The position numbers were made by a program, and so were the translations under genes. Of a stretch of DNA of 64,000 bases, positions 16,022 through 24,611 are shown one piece after another (position 1 is the stretch's first letter; each line of letters opens with the position of its first letter). The stretch spans positions 19,282-83,281 of the forward strand of contig JABRWB010000037.1 of assembly GCA_039961635.1 (NCBI GenBank). Direction: 5' to 3'. Below the pieces are notes generated by a model. The model saw nothing but the letters and a program-made list of their open reading frames with translations, ran no database searches and was not told the DNA's origin. Source of the stretch: a bacterium. Its GTDB lineage: Bacteria > 4484-113 > JAGGVC01.

Positions 16022-18238
16022 TCACGAGGAGACAAATCCCTTGACGCGCTTGTAAAGCTCGTCAAGCTTTGACAGGTAATAAGCCACATTCACGTCCGGG
16101 TTTTCGGGATCGTATTCCGACAAGAGCTTCGCGCTTTTCCATACAACCGCGCCCGGCTTATCGCCGGTTACGTAATAGGTGACGTAATCCCCCGGGCCGA
16201 ACTCGCGCCCCGAAGCGATCGCAAGCTCATATCCTGCCTGGCGTCCGCGCCCGGAAGCCGCGGTTTTTTCCTTGTATGCGGAAAGCGGCTCCTGCAAGCG
16301 CTCGGTTTTCGCGAGCCTGGCGACGGGAATGGTCATCTCCGCTATGCTTTTTTTGAGATTCGCATAAAGAGCCTCGACCTCATCCATCTTTTCCTGAAGG
16401 ATAAGCCTGATTGAATCGGCCAGAAAGTCCCTTTGAAAAGGCTCGAGCCCTCGCGATTTCATTCCGCTGCCCTTGATTATCACAGTACCGTCCCGCCGGA
16501 GCAGCGCGTAGTTTTTCACCTTGTAACTTAGCATCACCGGATAGCGGCCTTCGATGTCGACGCTGATTCCCTCGGGGAGTGTGCTTTCCAACCGCCCGAT
16601 TATCGCTTCCACTTCTTCGTCGCTCATTCCTTCCCGCGGCGGGTTGAAATAAATACCGTCAGTGTCCACCTCGATAATCGAACAGCCTTCCGCTTCCAGC
16701 CGTTCCATCATTTTGCGCAGGATTTCCTGGCCGGCTCCGGTTACGCGGTTCGCGGCCGAGCCGTCGCCGAAGTACGCGCCCTCCGCTCCGAGATAACCGA
16801 AAAAGCTGTTGATGAGGATTTTGAACGTCGCCTGCTGGTTTTCAAGCCGGCGCTTTTCGGATGGATTTTCGGCTTTTTTCTGAGCTGCCTTCGCCAAAAG
16901 CCTGCGCTCGCGGAGTTCGGTGAGCATTGCAAGAAACGCTCCAAGCTCATCGGATTCGGGCGCGATTCCGTAGGAAATCATCAAAGACGGATACAGGCTG
17001 GCCGCGTCGCAAAGGACCACGTCCTTTATCAGCCCCGTTTTTTTTAGCTCGGTCAGCCCGCCCGTAACTTCGATTTGTCCCTTGAACGGCCTTGGCATCG
17101 AATGGCCGCGCCTTAAGTATTCGCGCAGCATCAGCCCGTTGATTTTCATCGCGTTGCCGCGAACGAATATATCTTGATACGCGAACGGCAGCATTTGCGC
17201 CTGGTAAAAGTACGGTGCCCCCAGCATCGCGGATATCGCGGCGGTTTCGCGTACGTCATCCAGCGCGTATTCGATCAACCGATCCGGATCGCTTCGCCAA
17301 ATGGTGCGGATTTCGCTTCCCTCGACGTACGTCCTGTCTTCTCCCGCAATTCCCAGATACTTGGCGACCTCCTTCAGCCCGTAGCTTTCCATCTCGCGTT
17401 TCACGAGATCGTAAAACTGTACGAGTATGTACGTGTCCACGAAAGCTCTTCCGGCAACCTCGTACTTCACGTAATCGAACCTGCGCTCCGCCAAATTCAG
17501 CCTGCTCTTGTGGCTCGCAACAATAGAGCCGTCCCTGCCCCAGGCGAGCTTGATCTTGTGGCGTTTGGCCCTGGTCTCGATGTATGGAAGGTCAAAGCGG
17601 AATATGTTGTGTCCTTCGATTACATCCGGATCCCACTCGCGCACGATTTCGCCGAGCCTGATCAGCATCTCCGATTCGGATAAGTCCCGCCTGGACAAAA
17701 CCAGCTCCCTCCCTCCCGACATGGACAACGCTATCAAGATAATCTCGTCGCAGGCGCGCTCCGCATTCGGGAATTCATATCCCTCTGTCGTATCCGTTTC
17801 GATATCAAGCTGCATCCGGACCACGTCGTCCTCGGTCATTCCGCGGAAATGAGTCGCGCCGGTGCAAACCAGCCCTTGCTGTACAGGATCGGAAAGATAC
17901 AAGTACTCTTCGGTAACCCGCTTGAAGCTGCCTTTGAACTTGGCATCGATCGCTTTTTTGGCGCGTTCGAGCTCTTTGAAAGTTGCGAATTCCGCTTTGT
18001 ATCTGTAATCAAGATTGCCCGACAGTGTCGAGATCTCTGCGCCATCCAGAACTGCGGTCATTTCCTCGTGCGCCGCGATCAGAAACGGGCGGAAAATTAC
18101 ATCCTTGTTCGAAACACTCCCGCCGTCGCGGATGTACATCCGCAGAACTTGCCTGCCGTCCGACTCGTGCGACGAAAACGCGACGACGCGCTCCGTATCG
18201 TTCCAACCGTAAAGGATTTCGCCGTTTCGCTCTGTCAT
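16022..18238 (-). CDS. Family B DNA polymerase
   Basis: 738 residues with 3'-5' exonuclease and polymerase modules. Exo I is D145-I-E147, Exo II is N211..D216 (GHNIFRFDLPYI) and Exo III is Y324..D328 (YALDD). Polymerase motif A is DAASLYPSLM (from D411), motif B is KILINSFFG (from K473), and motif C is VDTDG (D525, D527). All catalytic acidic residues are present, so it should be active. Motif C departs from the usual YxDTDS by having V before and G after DTD. Such PolB enzymes occur sporadically in bacteria for repair or translesion synthesis. The ATG is preceded by GGAGG at 6 nt. It is transcribed away from the rapZ operon. Confidence 0.85.
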   Translation of the reverse strand: MTERNGEILYGWNDTERVVAFSSHESDGRQVLRMYIRDGGSVSNKDVIFRPFLIAAHEEMTAVLDGAEISTLSGNLDYRYKAEFATFKELERAKKAIDAKFKGSFKRVTEEYLYLSDPVQQGLVCTGATHFRGMTEDDVVRMQLDIETDTTEGYEFPNAERACDEIILIALSMSGGRELVLSRRDLSESEMLIRLGEIVREWDPDVIEGHNIFRFDLPYIETRAKRHKIKLAWGRDGSIVASHKSRLNLAERRFDYVKYEVAGRAFVDTYILVQFYDLVKREMESYGLKEVAKYLGIAGEDRTYVEGSEIRTIWRSDPDRLIEYALDDVRETAAISAMLGAPYFYQAQMLPFAYQDIFVRGNAMKINGLMLREYLRRGHSMPRPFKGQIEVTGGLTELKKTGLIKDVVLCDAASLYPSLMISYGIAPESDELGAFLAMLTELRERRLLAKAAQKKAENPSEKRRLENQQATFKILINSFFGYLGAEGAYFGDGSAANRVTGAGQEILRKMMERLEAEGCSIIEVDTDGIYFNPPREGMSDEEVEAIIGRLESTLPEGISVDIEGRYPVMLSYKVKNYALLRRDGTVIIKGSGMKSRGLEPFQRDFLADSIRLILQEKMDEVEALYANLKKSIAEMTIPVARLAKTERLQEPLSAYKEKTAASGRGRQAGYELAIASGREFGPGDYVTYYVTGDKPGAVVWKSAKLLSEYDPENPDVNVAYYLSKLDELYKRVKGFVSS

Positions 18239-18308
18239 TCGCGGCCTCCGCCGAAGTTTTCCCCGATTGAGGTTAACACTACCCTGCGAAAGCGTCAACG
18301 CGCCGCGG

Positions 18309-18314
18309 TATAAT
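18309..18314 (+). promoter_or_regulatory. -10 box, near-leaderless start (membrane protein / rapZ operon)
   Basis: TATAAT is followed by 9 nt and then ATG, leaving a 5' leader of only 2-3 nt. No Shine-Dalgarno sequence is present. Confidence 0.5.
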
Positions 18315-18323
18315 CGACGCTCG

Positions 18324-18899
18324 ATGAAATACAGATTTGAAAAAGTCGAGCGCAAGATAACTCGAGAGGAAAAGAAGCGCTACGCGCTTGCCGGCATTTT
18401 CGCGACTGCAATCCTTATCGCGATTATCTTGTTCATTTACGGCTCGATGTGGATGCGAATCGCGAGCTTCCGCTCTCGCGTAAGCAAGCTGGGTGAGAGC
18501 CTGGAAGCCGGAAAATACATGGACGCATGCAACTGGGTGAGGTACCGCGACCGCGCGCAGGCGACCGCGGCCGCCCGATGGGCCGAAGTCGCCGGATACA
18601 CCGCCGTGATCGAAGATATGGCGATTCTTTCCATGAAACATTCTGCAAACTGGCAGGAATGGACGGCCGATCTCAAGTTCACGCTGCGCGTCGACTCCGG
18701 CCCAAACAAAATATTCCTTCGCTCGAAATGGATTCGCGAGGAGAACGAGTGGGTGATGGACCTGAAGGAAACAAAGGAATACATGCCCATGGACAATTCC
18801 GAACGCGGCCCCGTGCTTGACCTGCTGAAACATTACAGCAATCTCGATCTCGACTCGATGATTCAATCGGAGAATCCCCCCGGCGAGGGCGATTTATGA
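18324..18899 (+). CDS. Single-pass membrane protein of unknown function, coupled to rapZ
   Basis: 191 residues. A basic cytoplasmic N-terminus (about 30 residues, KITREEKKRYALAG) precedes one transmembrane helix (about 26-46, FATAILIAIILFIYGSM). The rest is an extracytoplasmic domain with NTF2-like features (SKLGESLEAGKYMDACNWVR, then EWTADLKFTLRV and EENEWVMDLKET). I do not recognise a named family; a small alpha+beta NTF2/DUF4878-like domain is the best guess. The last codons overlap the rapZ start (ATGA), a sign of translational coupling. Its job near RapZ is unknown. Confidence 0.7.
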   Translation: MKYRFEKVERKITREEKKRYALAGIFATAILIAIILFIYGSMWMRIASFRSRVSKLGESLEAGKYMDACNWVRYRDRAQATAAARWAEVAGYTAVIEDMAILSMKHSANWQEWTADLKFTLRVDSGPNKIFLRSKWIREENEWVMDLKETKEYMPMDNSERGPVLDLLKHYSNLDLDSMIQSENPPGEGDL

Positions 18900-19801
18900 C
18901 TCTGAAGGACGACAAGGAAAGGCGCTTCGCCGCGGGCGTCCCGCTGGTAATCATCACCGGGCTTTCGGGCGCGGGCAAATCAACCGCCATGCGCTGCTTC
19001 GAAGATCTGGGATGCTTTTGTGTGGACAACCTTCCACCCGGGCTGGTGCCCACATTTTACGGACTATACAAGCAAAGCATTCCGGCAGGCCCCGGCGCGG
19101 CGATAGCGAGCGACCTACGCAGCGGCGCGCTTTTCGCCGATTTTTCGACCATGGTCGAAACGCTGAAGAAGTCCGGCGTGAAATTCGAGGTGCTTTACCT
19201 CGACTGCTCCACCGACACACTTATACACCGCTTTTCGGAAGTGCGGCGGCAACATCCGCTCCAACATGGCAGATCCACCGAGGAGGCAATCGAGGAAGAG
19301 CGGCGGCGGCTTGAGCCTGTGCGCGAAGTTGCAACGCGCATAATCGACACGAGCGAGCTGTCCGCGGCCGCGCTTCGTGAGGCCATAATCCGGAGCTATG
19401 TAAGCCAGGATACGAGCGACGCGATGAAGCTCGAATTCGTGAGCTTCGGATTCAAGTACGGAGTGCCGCTGAACGCCGACTTCGTGTTCGACGTGCGATT
19501 CCTTCCGAATCCTTTTTACATTCCGGAGCTTTCGCAGCACACTGGCGAGCATCCGGACGTGTACGACTTCGTAATGAACGGCGAGCTTGCAGAGGAATAC
19601 TTTAAAAGCATAACCGGCATTCTGGATTTAACGCTTGAAAGTTTCATCAAAGTCGGCAAGTTCAATCTGACGGTGGCTGTCGGATGCACGGGGGGACACC
19701 ACCGGTCGGTTGCATACGTAAAACGTCTGGCTGATTACTTTTCCGCGCAAGGGCATTCGGTTGCGGTGATACACCGAGATTCCGCCAAGCCGCAAAATTA
19801 A
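18896..19801 (+). CDS. rapZ: RapZ / YvcJ-family nucleotide-binding RNase adapter
   Basis: 301 residues. The Walker A loop is TGLSGAGKST (21-30). The family signatures VDNLPPGLVP, DIRSG-like DLRSGALF and the C-terminal VGCTGGHHRSVAYV are all present. In Enterobacteria RapZ binds GlmZ/GlmY RNAs and controls amino-sugar synthesis; in other phyla it is mainly known as a nucleotide- and UDP-sugar-binding regulator. Length is typical. The start overlaps the upstream membrane protein gene by four bases, so the two are co-translated. It converges on mqnA with a 4-bp gap. Confidence 0.9.
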   Translation: MTLKDDKERRFAAGVPLVIITGLSGAGKSTAMRCFEDLGCFCVDNLPPGLVPTFYGLYKQSIPAGPGAAIASDLRSGALFADFSTMVETLKKSGVKFEVLYLDCSTDTLIHRFSEVRRQHPLQHGRSTEEAIEEERRRLEPVREVATRIIDTSELSAAALREAIIRSYVSQDTSDAMKLEFVSFGFKYGVPLNADFVFDVRFLPNPFYIPELSQHTGEHPDVYDFVMNGELAEEYFKSITGILDLTLESFIKVGKFNLTVAVGCTGGHHRSVAYVKRLADYFSAQGHSVAVIHRDSAKPQN

Positions 19802-19805
19802 CCGG

Positions 19806-20708
19806 CTATTCGTCCGAAAAAAGCTCGTCCAACGACGCGTCTTCCGCGGTGCCCACCCCGAATACCTCTTCGAACAGGCTGACATGGCTGCGGTGGGTCG
19901 CGAACTCAAGTTCCTTGCGTCTATCGTCCGGAATCAATTTGTAGTCGGCCATGTATTCTCCGAGCAGCTTAAGCGATTTCACCTGGCGGCTGAACAAATC
20001 GTAATCGAGGTTGACGGTTAGATACTCGATCAACCTGTACCTGTTGAGCGTAACGCGTTCCTGCGCCATCCTAACGACCTTGTCGGATTGCGCGAGCCCG
20101 GTCTGTTTCGCCTTGATCACGCGCGCATAGATCTCGTTCCGCCGCTCCAGCGGCATATCGGCCGACACCAAAAACAGACTGAAAACCGCCGGCAGCTCGG
20201 TTATCCGCACCCAGAATTCGCCCACGTCGTACTTGTGCAAACCTTCCGGCAATCCGAACGCCCCCTCCCCGGAAATCACCGCTCCGTCGCATCTCTCCAA
20301 GTCCGTATGCGGATTGCCCACTCCGATTTCGAATCGGTACGGTATTTCCGGAAAAAGCTCCCTAAGCGCGATTTCAAGCATCGTCCGGGAAGTATCCGGC
20401 TGGTTGGGAAAGGCAACCGATCTGACTTCAGGAAGCGGCTTTTTGCTTACTAGCAACTCGCTTCCCATCTGAACATACGTTGAAACCGCGACATCGGGGA
20501 CTATCATATAGTCGCCTTGGAAGTACATCACGGAAGGCACCAGCGCGCAATCCACCACGCGATGCGCCAGAAGATCCGCCGCCCGGTGCGGAAGGTCAAC
20601 CACAAGCTCCACATCATTGTCCTTGGCCAGGCCGTACTCGAAAAGAATCGCGTCAAGCCTGTGCGGGAGCGCAATTTTAACCTTCGCTTTTTTCGACTCT
20701 TCGGTCAC
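19806..20708 (-). CDS. mqnA: MqnA-family chorismate dehydratase (futalosine pathway)
   Basis: 300 residues with the periplasmic-binding-protein-like fold of MqnA/MqnD. Diagnostic stretches are DCALVPSVMYF, IVPDVAVSTYVQMGSELL, LPEVRSVAFPNQPDTSRT and PHTDLERCDGAVISGEGA. MqnA dehydrates chorismate, the first step of menaquinone synthesis via futalosine, so the organism probably uses menaquinone. The N-terminus carries a short charged extension (MTEESKKAK). The start is GTG exactly 6 nt after TATAAT with no ribosome binding site. MqnD-like and other members share the fold, so the exact step is slightly uncertain. Confidence 0.75.
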   Translation of the reverse strand: MTEESKKAKVKIALPHRLDAILFEYGLAKDNDVELVVDLPHRAADLLAHRVVDCALVPSVMYFQGDYMIVPDVAVSTYVQMGSELLVSKKPLPEVRSVAFPNQPDTSRTMLEIALRELFPEIPYRFEIGVGNPHTDLERCDGAVISGEGAFGLPEGLHKYDVGEFWVRITELPAVFSLFLVSADMPLERRNEIYARVIKAKQTGLAQSDKVVRMAQERVTLNRYRLIEYLTVNLDYDLFSRQVKSLKLLGEYMADYKLIPDDRRKELEFATHRSHVSLFEEVFGVGTAEDASLDELFSDE

Positions 20709-20714
20709 GGTCGG

Positions 20715-20720
20715 ATTATA
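20715..20720 (-). promoter_or_regulatory. -10 box of leaderless mqnA start
   Basis: TATAAT, then 6 nt, then GTG. Transcription would be expected to begin on the G of the start codon. No Shine-Dalgarno sequence. Confidence 0.55.
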
Positions 20721-20830
20721 TCCGCTGGGCGCAGCCGTTTATACTCAATTCGAAAAGTGCATCGAGCCGCGTTCTCGCTAATCCGCAAATTCCTTGGGTA
20801 ATTAAATTGACTTTGGGGCAAGGAGCACAA

Positions 20831-21439
20831 ATGAAGCTTAAAGACAGGCTTGACGCAATCGTCGCCCGCTACAACCTGCTCGGCCATCCTTTCTACAAGG
20901 CCTGGAGCGCCGGCACGTTGCCGGAATCGGCGCTTAAAACATACGCGGAGGAATACGGCCAGCTCGTGCGGCTTATGCCGCAGGCCTGGCTCACGCTGGG
21001 GGATGACGAGACCGTTCGCGAGGAGGAGGAACACTCCGAGCTTTGGGATTGTTTTGCAACCGCGCTCGGCTGCGCGGTCGGGGATTCTGCATCGATTGCC
21101 GAGGTCGAATCTTTGGTGGATACGGCCGAGAGGCTATTCTCCCATCCGCTTTCCTGCGCCGGAGCCCTTTACGCTTTCGAAGTGCAGCAGCCGGAGACGG
21201 CGAAGTCCAAGCTGGAAGGATTGCTCAAGCACTTCCCGCAGGTGAATCCCGAACTTGCGCTGCCGTATTTCGAGGCGCATTCGCACAACCACCATGAATG
21301 CGAAAAGCTTTTGAAAAGAATGGAAGGGGCTTCGCTCGTCGAGGAAGCGGAATACGAGCAGGCATGCGAAGAGATGAGCGCCGCATTGTGGAATGCCCTG
21401 TCGGGAATATACGGGAAGCACTGCAGGGCATCCGCGTGA
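20831..21439 (+). CDS. Heme-oxygenase-fold protein (TenA/PqqC/CADD-like)
   Basis: 202 residues, all-helical. HPFYKAWSAGTLPESALKTYAEEY is the recognisable opening of the TenA/PqqC/CADD superfamily, and EEEEHSELWDCFA and EAHSHNHHECEKLL supply the acidic/His metal-ligand pattern seen in the di-iron CADD-like branch. Members include thiaminase II, PqqC and iron-dependent enzymes that make p-aminobenzoate. The His/Glu-rich pattern leans to a di-iron oxidase, but I cannot assign the reaction. AGGAG lies 7 nt before the ATG. It is divergent from mqnA and convergent with the SurE fusion gene. Confidence 0.65.
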   Translation: MKLKDRLDAIVARYNLLGHPFYKAWSAGTLPESALKTYAEEYGQLVRLMPQAWLTLGDDETVREEEEHSELWDCFATALGCAVGDSASIAEVESLVDTAERLFSHPLSCAGALYAFEVQQPETAKSKLEGLLKHFPQVNPELALPYFEAHSHNHHECEKLLKRMEGASLVEEAEYEQACEEMSAALWNALSGIYGKHCRASA

Positions 21440-21454
21440 ATATTCGACCAAAAG

Positions 21455-22723
21455 CTAAATCTCTTTGCTTTCTCCTTTAAGCGACCTGACGCGCGTGGCG
21501 TCCTGCACCACTTCAAGAATGCCGCGGTAGCGGCCAAGCCCATCGCGCACCGCAATGTATTTCGTATAAAGGAACTTGCCTTCCCGCTCGCCCCAGGTTT
21601 CGAAAAAGCCGCGTCTCCCCGCCCGAAGCTCGGCTATCACTTTTTCCAGATCGTCCGCGCTTTTTTCGGTATGGCAATTGCGGATGCCGCGCCCCAGTAT
21701 CCCCGGCTCTCGCGGGAATATATACTCCCGCTTTTCTGCATAGAAAGCTATTTCATCCCGCTCATCCACGTATGTCAGGTCGGCGGGAATGTGGCCGAGA
21801 ACCAATCCCGCTTGCTCGCGTGTCAGCCTTCCTGTGGCGAACTCCATCGTTTCGTCATCCGTTTCCCCGGCCGCGCCGAATGCACCGCGCAGCAGCCGAA
21901 GAGCGGAACGGTCAGTGTAATCCAGCAAAAGCGGCGTTGCGGAAATGTAGCCCTCGCGTACCGAGCGAAGGTCGCTGCCAGGAGGATCGTCCGCGACAAC
22001 TTCGTCTCCCGCGATCCAGTAATAAGGCTTGCCCCGCGGATCGTTTCTGGGAAGCACCACGTCCTTATAGTCGCGCCTTCCAAGCGACGTCGCCATCCAG
22101 CCTTTTATTTCGGATTCCGGCAGGTCGGGCACGTTTACATTAAGCAGAAGGAACGGCCAGCCCGCCCTTTCGTCATTCGGGCCGGGAACGCGCAGCTTGG
22201 TAGGCACCGATGCGAGAGCCTTCTCGGACAACGGCTTGCCAAGGCCGCGGCCGATGCGTGCTACGAGCGAAAGCGTCGCGAGCGCGGCGACGTGAAAGTG
22301 CTTCTCGTCCGGACCTTCCAGCGAAATCGCGACGGACGGAATCCGGTACATCGCGCCCTCGATCGCCGCTGCGACCGTCCCCGAGTAGCTCACGTCCTCC
22401 GCGGTGTTCCCTCCCTTGTTGATTCCGGACAGAACCAGGTCGGGGCGATTGTCTTTCAGCACCACGTCGACGCCCAGCAGCACGCTGTCCGTGGGCGAGC
22501 CGCTGCAGGTGTACGTCGGCACGTCCGGCGCGACGTCCTCCACCTGGTAGAGCCGTAGCGGCTTGTGCAGCGTCACGGCATGCGAGGATGCGGATCGCTG
22601 TCCGTCCGGCACGACGACGGTCACCTCGCACCAGGGGGCGAGCACCGTGGCAAGCTCGGTCAGCCCGATGCTGTCCAGCCCGTCGTCGTTGGAGATAAGA
22701 ATTCGTAATCTGTCATTGCCCAC
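21455..22723 (-). CDS. surE: SurE nucleotidase fused to a DUF438-type PAS domain
   Basis: 422 residues against about 250 for ordinary SurE. Residues 1-285 are SurE, a metal-dependent 5'/3'-nucleotidase: ILISNDDG with D13/D14 as metal ligands, SGSPTDSVLLG, and LSGINKGGNTAEDVSYSGTV. Residues 300-422 are a PAS domain of the kind found at the C-terminus of DUF438 proteins: LTREQAGLVLGHIPADLTYV, YIFPREPGILGRGIRNCHTE, then FLYTKYIAVRDGLGRYRGIL and EVVQDATRV. The reading frame is continuous. The start is GTG 6 nt after TATTAT. The PAS part may sense a small ligand or redox state and tune the nucleotidase; this is inference. Confidence 0.85.
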   Translation of the reverse strand: MGNDRLRILISNDDGLDSIGLTELATVLAPWCEVTVVVPDGQRSASSHAVTLHKPLRLYQVEDVAPDVPTYTCSGSPTDSVLLGVDVVLKDNRPDLVLSGINKGGNTAEDVSYSGTVAAAIEGAMYRIPSVAISLEGPDEKHFHVAALATLSLVARIGRGLGKPLSEKALASVPTKLRVPGPNDERAGWPFLLLNVNVPDLPESEIKGWMATSLGRRDYKDVVLPRNDPRGKPYYWIAGDEVVADDPPGSDLRSVREGYISATPLLLDYTDRSALRLLRGAFGAAGETDDETMEFATGRLTREQAGLVLGHIPADLTYVDERDEIAFYAEKREYIFPREPGILGRGIRNCHTEKSADDLEKVIAELRAGRRGFFETWGEREGKFLYTKYIAVRDGLGRYRGILEVVQDATRVRSLKGESKEI

Positions 22724-22729
22724 ACGCGG

Positions 22730-22735
22730 ATAATA
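22730..22735 (-). promoter_or_regulatory. -10 box of leaderless surE-PAS start
   Basis: TATTAT followed by 6 nt and GTG; no ribosome binding site. Same geometry as mqnA. Confidence 0.5.
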
Positions 22736-22763
22736 TCACCGTTATTGCGTCTATTTGCGTCGC

Positions 22764-23570
22764 CTAATAATGCCCAAGCATCCCCTGCTCCTTGGCGATG
22801 CGCTCGCAAAGCAGGTAAAAAAGCGTCCCGAGAGCGAAATAAACGGCGGAGTTGAACGCCAGGCTGAGCAGGTTCGCCTGCGCTTCCGCACCGCCGAGTG
22901 TCCATCCTTCGACAACCAGGCCGCGTAGCAGCGTCATCCCGCGGGCGAGCGGAAACGAATATGCAATCGTTTGCCAGAGCGGGCTTAGCTTTTCGACAGG
23001 CGGGAACGCAAGAAACAAAAATCCGAACTGCGCAATAGTGTTGAGCTGTCCAAGCCGCTTGAAAACAAGCTGCAATCCGCCCAGGATCAGCGCCGCGCCA
23101 TGCACGCCCACCATCGCGAGCGTCACGACCAGAAGCGCGGGCAGCACGTCGAAAGACAGCCAGCGTCCGGTTGTCGCCATTATTAAAAAAAGCAGAATTG
23201 CGGTCGCGACAAGCGAATAAAAATAGCCGACTACCGAGCGCACCAGCATAAGATTCACGAACCGGACGGGAGCGAGGAAAAGCTGCTCCAGCGTGCCCGC
23301 CATCGCCTCCATTTCGAGGACGACGCGGATTTGATTGAACACCGCTATTGTGAACAGCCACATCGCCGCGCCGATCACCATTCCGTCTATCGTCGAATCC
23401 AGGCCCGGCGCGCCGCCCATATTGGCGCTTACGCCGGTGAAGATGCCGAAAAACAGCAGGTAAAGGATGATTACGCCTGCCAGGTAATCCACCGGATAGC
23501 GAACGACCATCCAGAACCGCCGGACGAACTCGGACGAAAAAAGCCGCGCGATGTATCCGAGCGAGGTCAC
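22764..23570 (-). CDS. ABC-2 type exporter permease
   Basis: 268 residues with six hydrophobic segments and the ABC-2 pattern (amphipathic N-terminal helix, VRYPVDYLAGVIILYLLFFG, and a C-terminal FNSAVYFALGTLFYLLCERI). It pairs with the ATP-binding protein upstream; its GTG start shares bases with the TGA stop of that gene (GTGA), so the subunits are translationally coupled. Exported substrate unknown; candidates are lipids, glycans, drugs or ions. Confidence 0.85.
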   Translation of the reverse strand: MTSLGYIARLFSSEFVRRFWMVVRYPVDYLAGVIILYLLFFGIFTGVSANMGGAPGLDSTIDGMVIGAAMWLFTIAVFNQIRVVLEMEAMAGTLEQLFLAPVRFVNLMLVRSVVGYFYSLVATAILLFLIMATTGRWLSFDVLPALLVVTLAMVGVHGAALILGGLQLVFKRLGQLNTIAQFGFLFLAFPPVEKLSPLWQTIAYSFPLARGMTLLRGLVVEGWTLGGAEAQANLLSLAFNSAVYFALGTLFYLLCERIAKEQGMLGHY

Positions 23571-24544
23571 TTTGCCTCACCCGCCTTGTCCGAAGGTTTG
23601 CCGCTCGTGTAGCTGAGGAAAACGTCTTCCAACCGCGGCGATACTTCCGAAAGCCGCTCCGGAACAACGCCCTGCCCTTCCAGCAGGCGGACAAGCCTTG
23701 CCACATTCGAGTCCGGGCCGAGACGCACCCGGATGGCTAGCCTTCCGGGCCGCCGGGTTTCACGGTAATCGAACGGCAATCCGAACAGCGCCCGCTCGAC
23801 CTGTTCACGATAGTGCACCGGCACTTCGAATTCGTAATCCTCGCGCCGGAAAACGCCGGTCAACCCTTCGACGGTGTCTTCGGCGACAAGCTTCCCTTTG
23901 TTGATTATCCCGACGCGGTCGCAGACGGCTTCGGCAAGCTCCATTTGATGCGTCGTGAGAAGGATGCACTTGCCTTCGCGGTGCGCCAACTCCTTGAGTT
24001 GCCACTGGATATCGCGCGCGGTGGCGACGTCCAAACCCAGCGTCGGCTCGTCCAATAGCAGAATATCCGGATCGTGCACCAGCGCGACCGCGACCGCGAG
24101 CTTCTGCTGCATTCCGCGGGACAGCGTTTGCGCGGTGGCCTTCGCCTTTTCTGCCAGGCCGTATCGCTCCAACAGCGCGGCCGAGCGTGTGCGCGCATCG
24201 CGCGCGCGCATCCCGCGCAGCGCGGCGAAGTAAGCGAGATTTTCGATTACCGACAGCCGCATATATACGTTGCGGCTGCCTTCCAGGACCGCACCGATGC
24301 GCGTCCGCCCGTCCTTTCGTACGATTCCGCCGGGGAATTCCATGCTACCGGCGCTCGGCCTGACAAGACCGAGAATCATTTTGATGGTCGTAGTCTTGCC
24401 GGCGCCGTTCGGGCCGAGAAATCCGTATATTTCACCGGCTTCCACCGAAAGATCAACCGAATCCACGGCGGTGACGGGCCGCGCCCGCGAAAAAAGGACG
24501 CTCCGGTATACCTTCCTAAGGCCGTGCGTCCGAAGCTCGTACAC
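23567..24544 (-). CDS. ABC transporter ATP-binding protein (CcmA/NatA-like)
   Basis: 325 residues. Walker A is GPNGAGKTTT (44-53), the signature is LSRGMQQKLA (141-150), and Walker B is ILLLDEPTLGLD (161-172). The Q-loop and the switch His in LLTTHQMEL are also present. The last 90 residues form the extra domain common in ABC-2 exporter ATPases. The start is GTG (VYELRTHG), 6 nt after TATAAT, and no ribosome binding site precedes it. A much longer open frame upstream is antisense to the dGTPase gene and is rejected. Confidence 0.85.
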   Translation of the reverse strand: MYELRTHGLRKVYRSVLFSRARPVTAVDSVDLSVEAGEIYGFLGPNGAGKTTTIKMILGLVRPSAGSMEFPGGIVRKDGRTRIGAVLEGSRNVYMRLSVIENLAYFAALRGMRARDARTRSAALLERYGLAEKAKATAQTLSRGMQQKLAVAVALVHDPDILLLDEPTLGLDVATARDIQWQLKELAHREGKCILLTTHQMELAEAVCDRVGIINKGKLVAEDTVEGLTGVFRREDYEFEVPVHYREQVERALFGLPFDYRETRRPGRLAIRVRLGPDSNVARLVRLLEGQGVVPERLSEVSPRLEDVFLSYTSGKPSDKAGEAK

Positions 24545-24550
24545 GCCGCA

Positions 24551-24556
24551 ATTATA
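24551..24556 (-). promoter_or_regulatory. -10 box of leaderless ABC ATPase start
   Basis: TATAAT, 6 nt, GTG. It lies back-to-back with a TAAAAT box (24580-24585) serving the divergent dGTPase gene, so two promoters are packed into about 70 bp. Confidence 0.55.
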
Positions 24557-24611
24557 CAGGCGGGGCCGCCGCTTCGTGCTAAAATGGCCGCGACGCTCGA
24601 CCGGAGGAACG

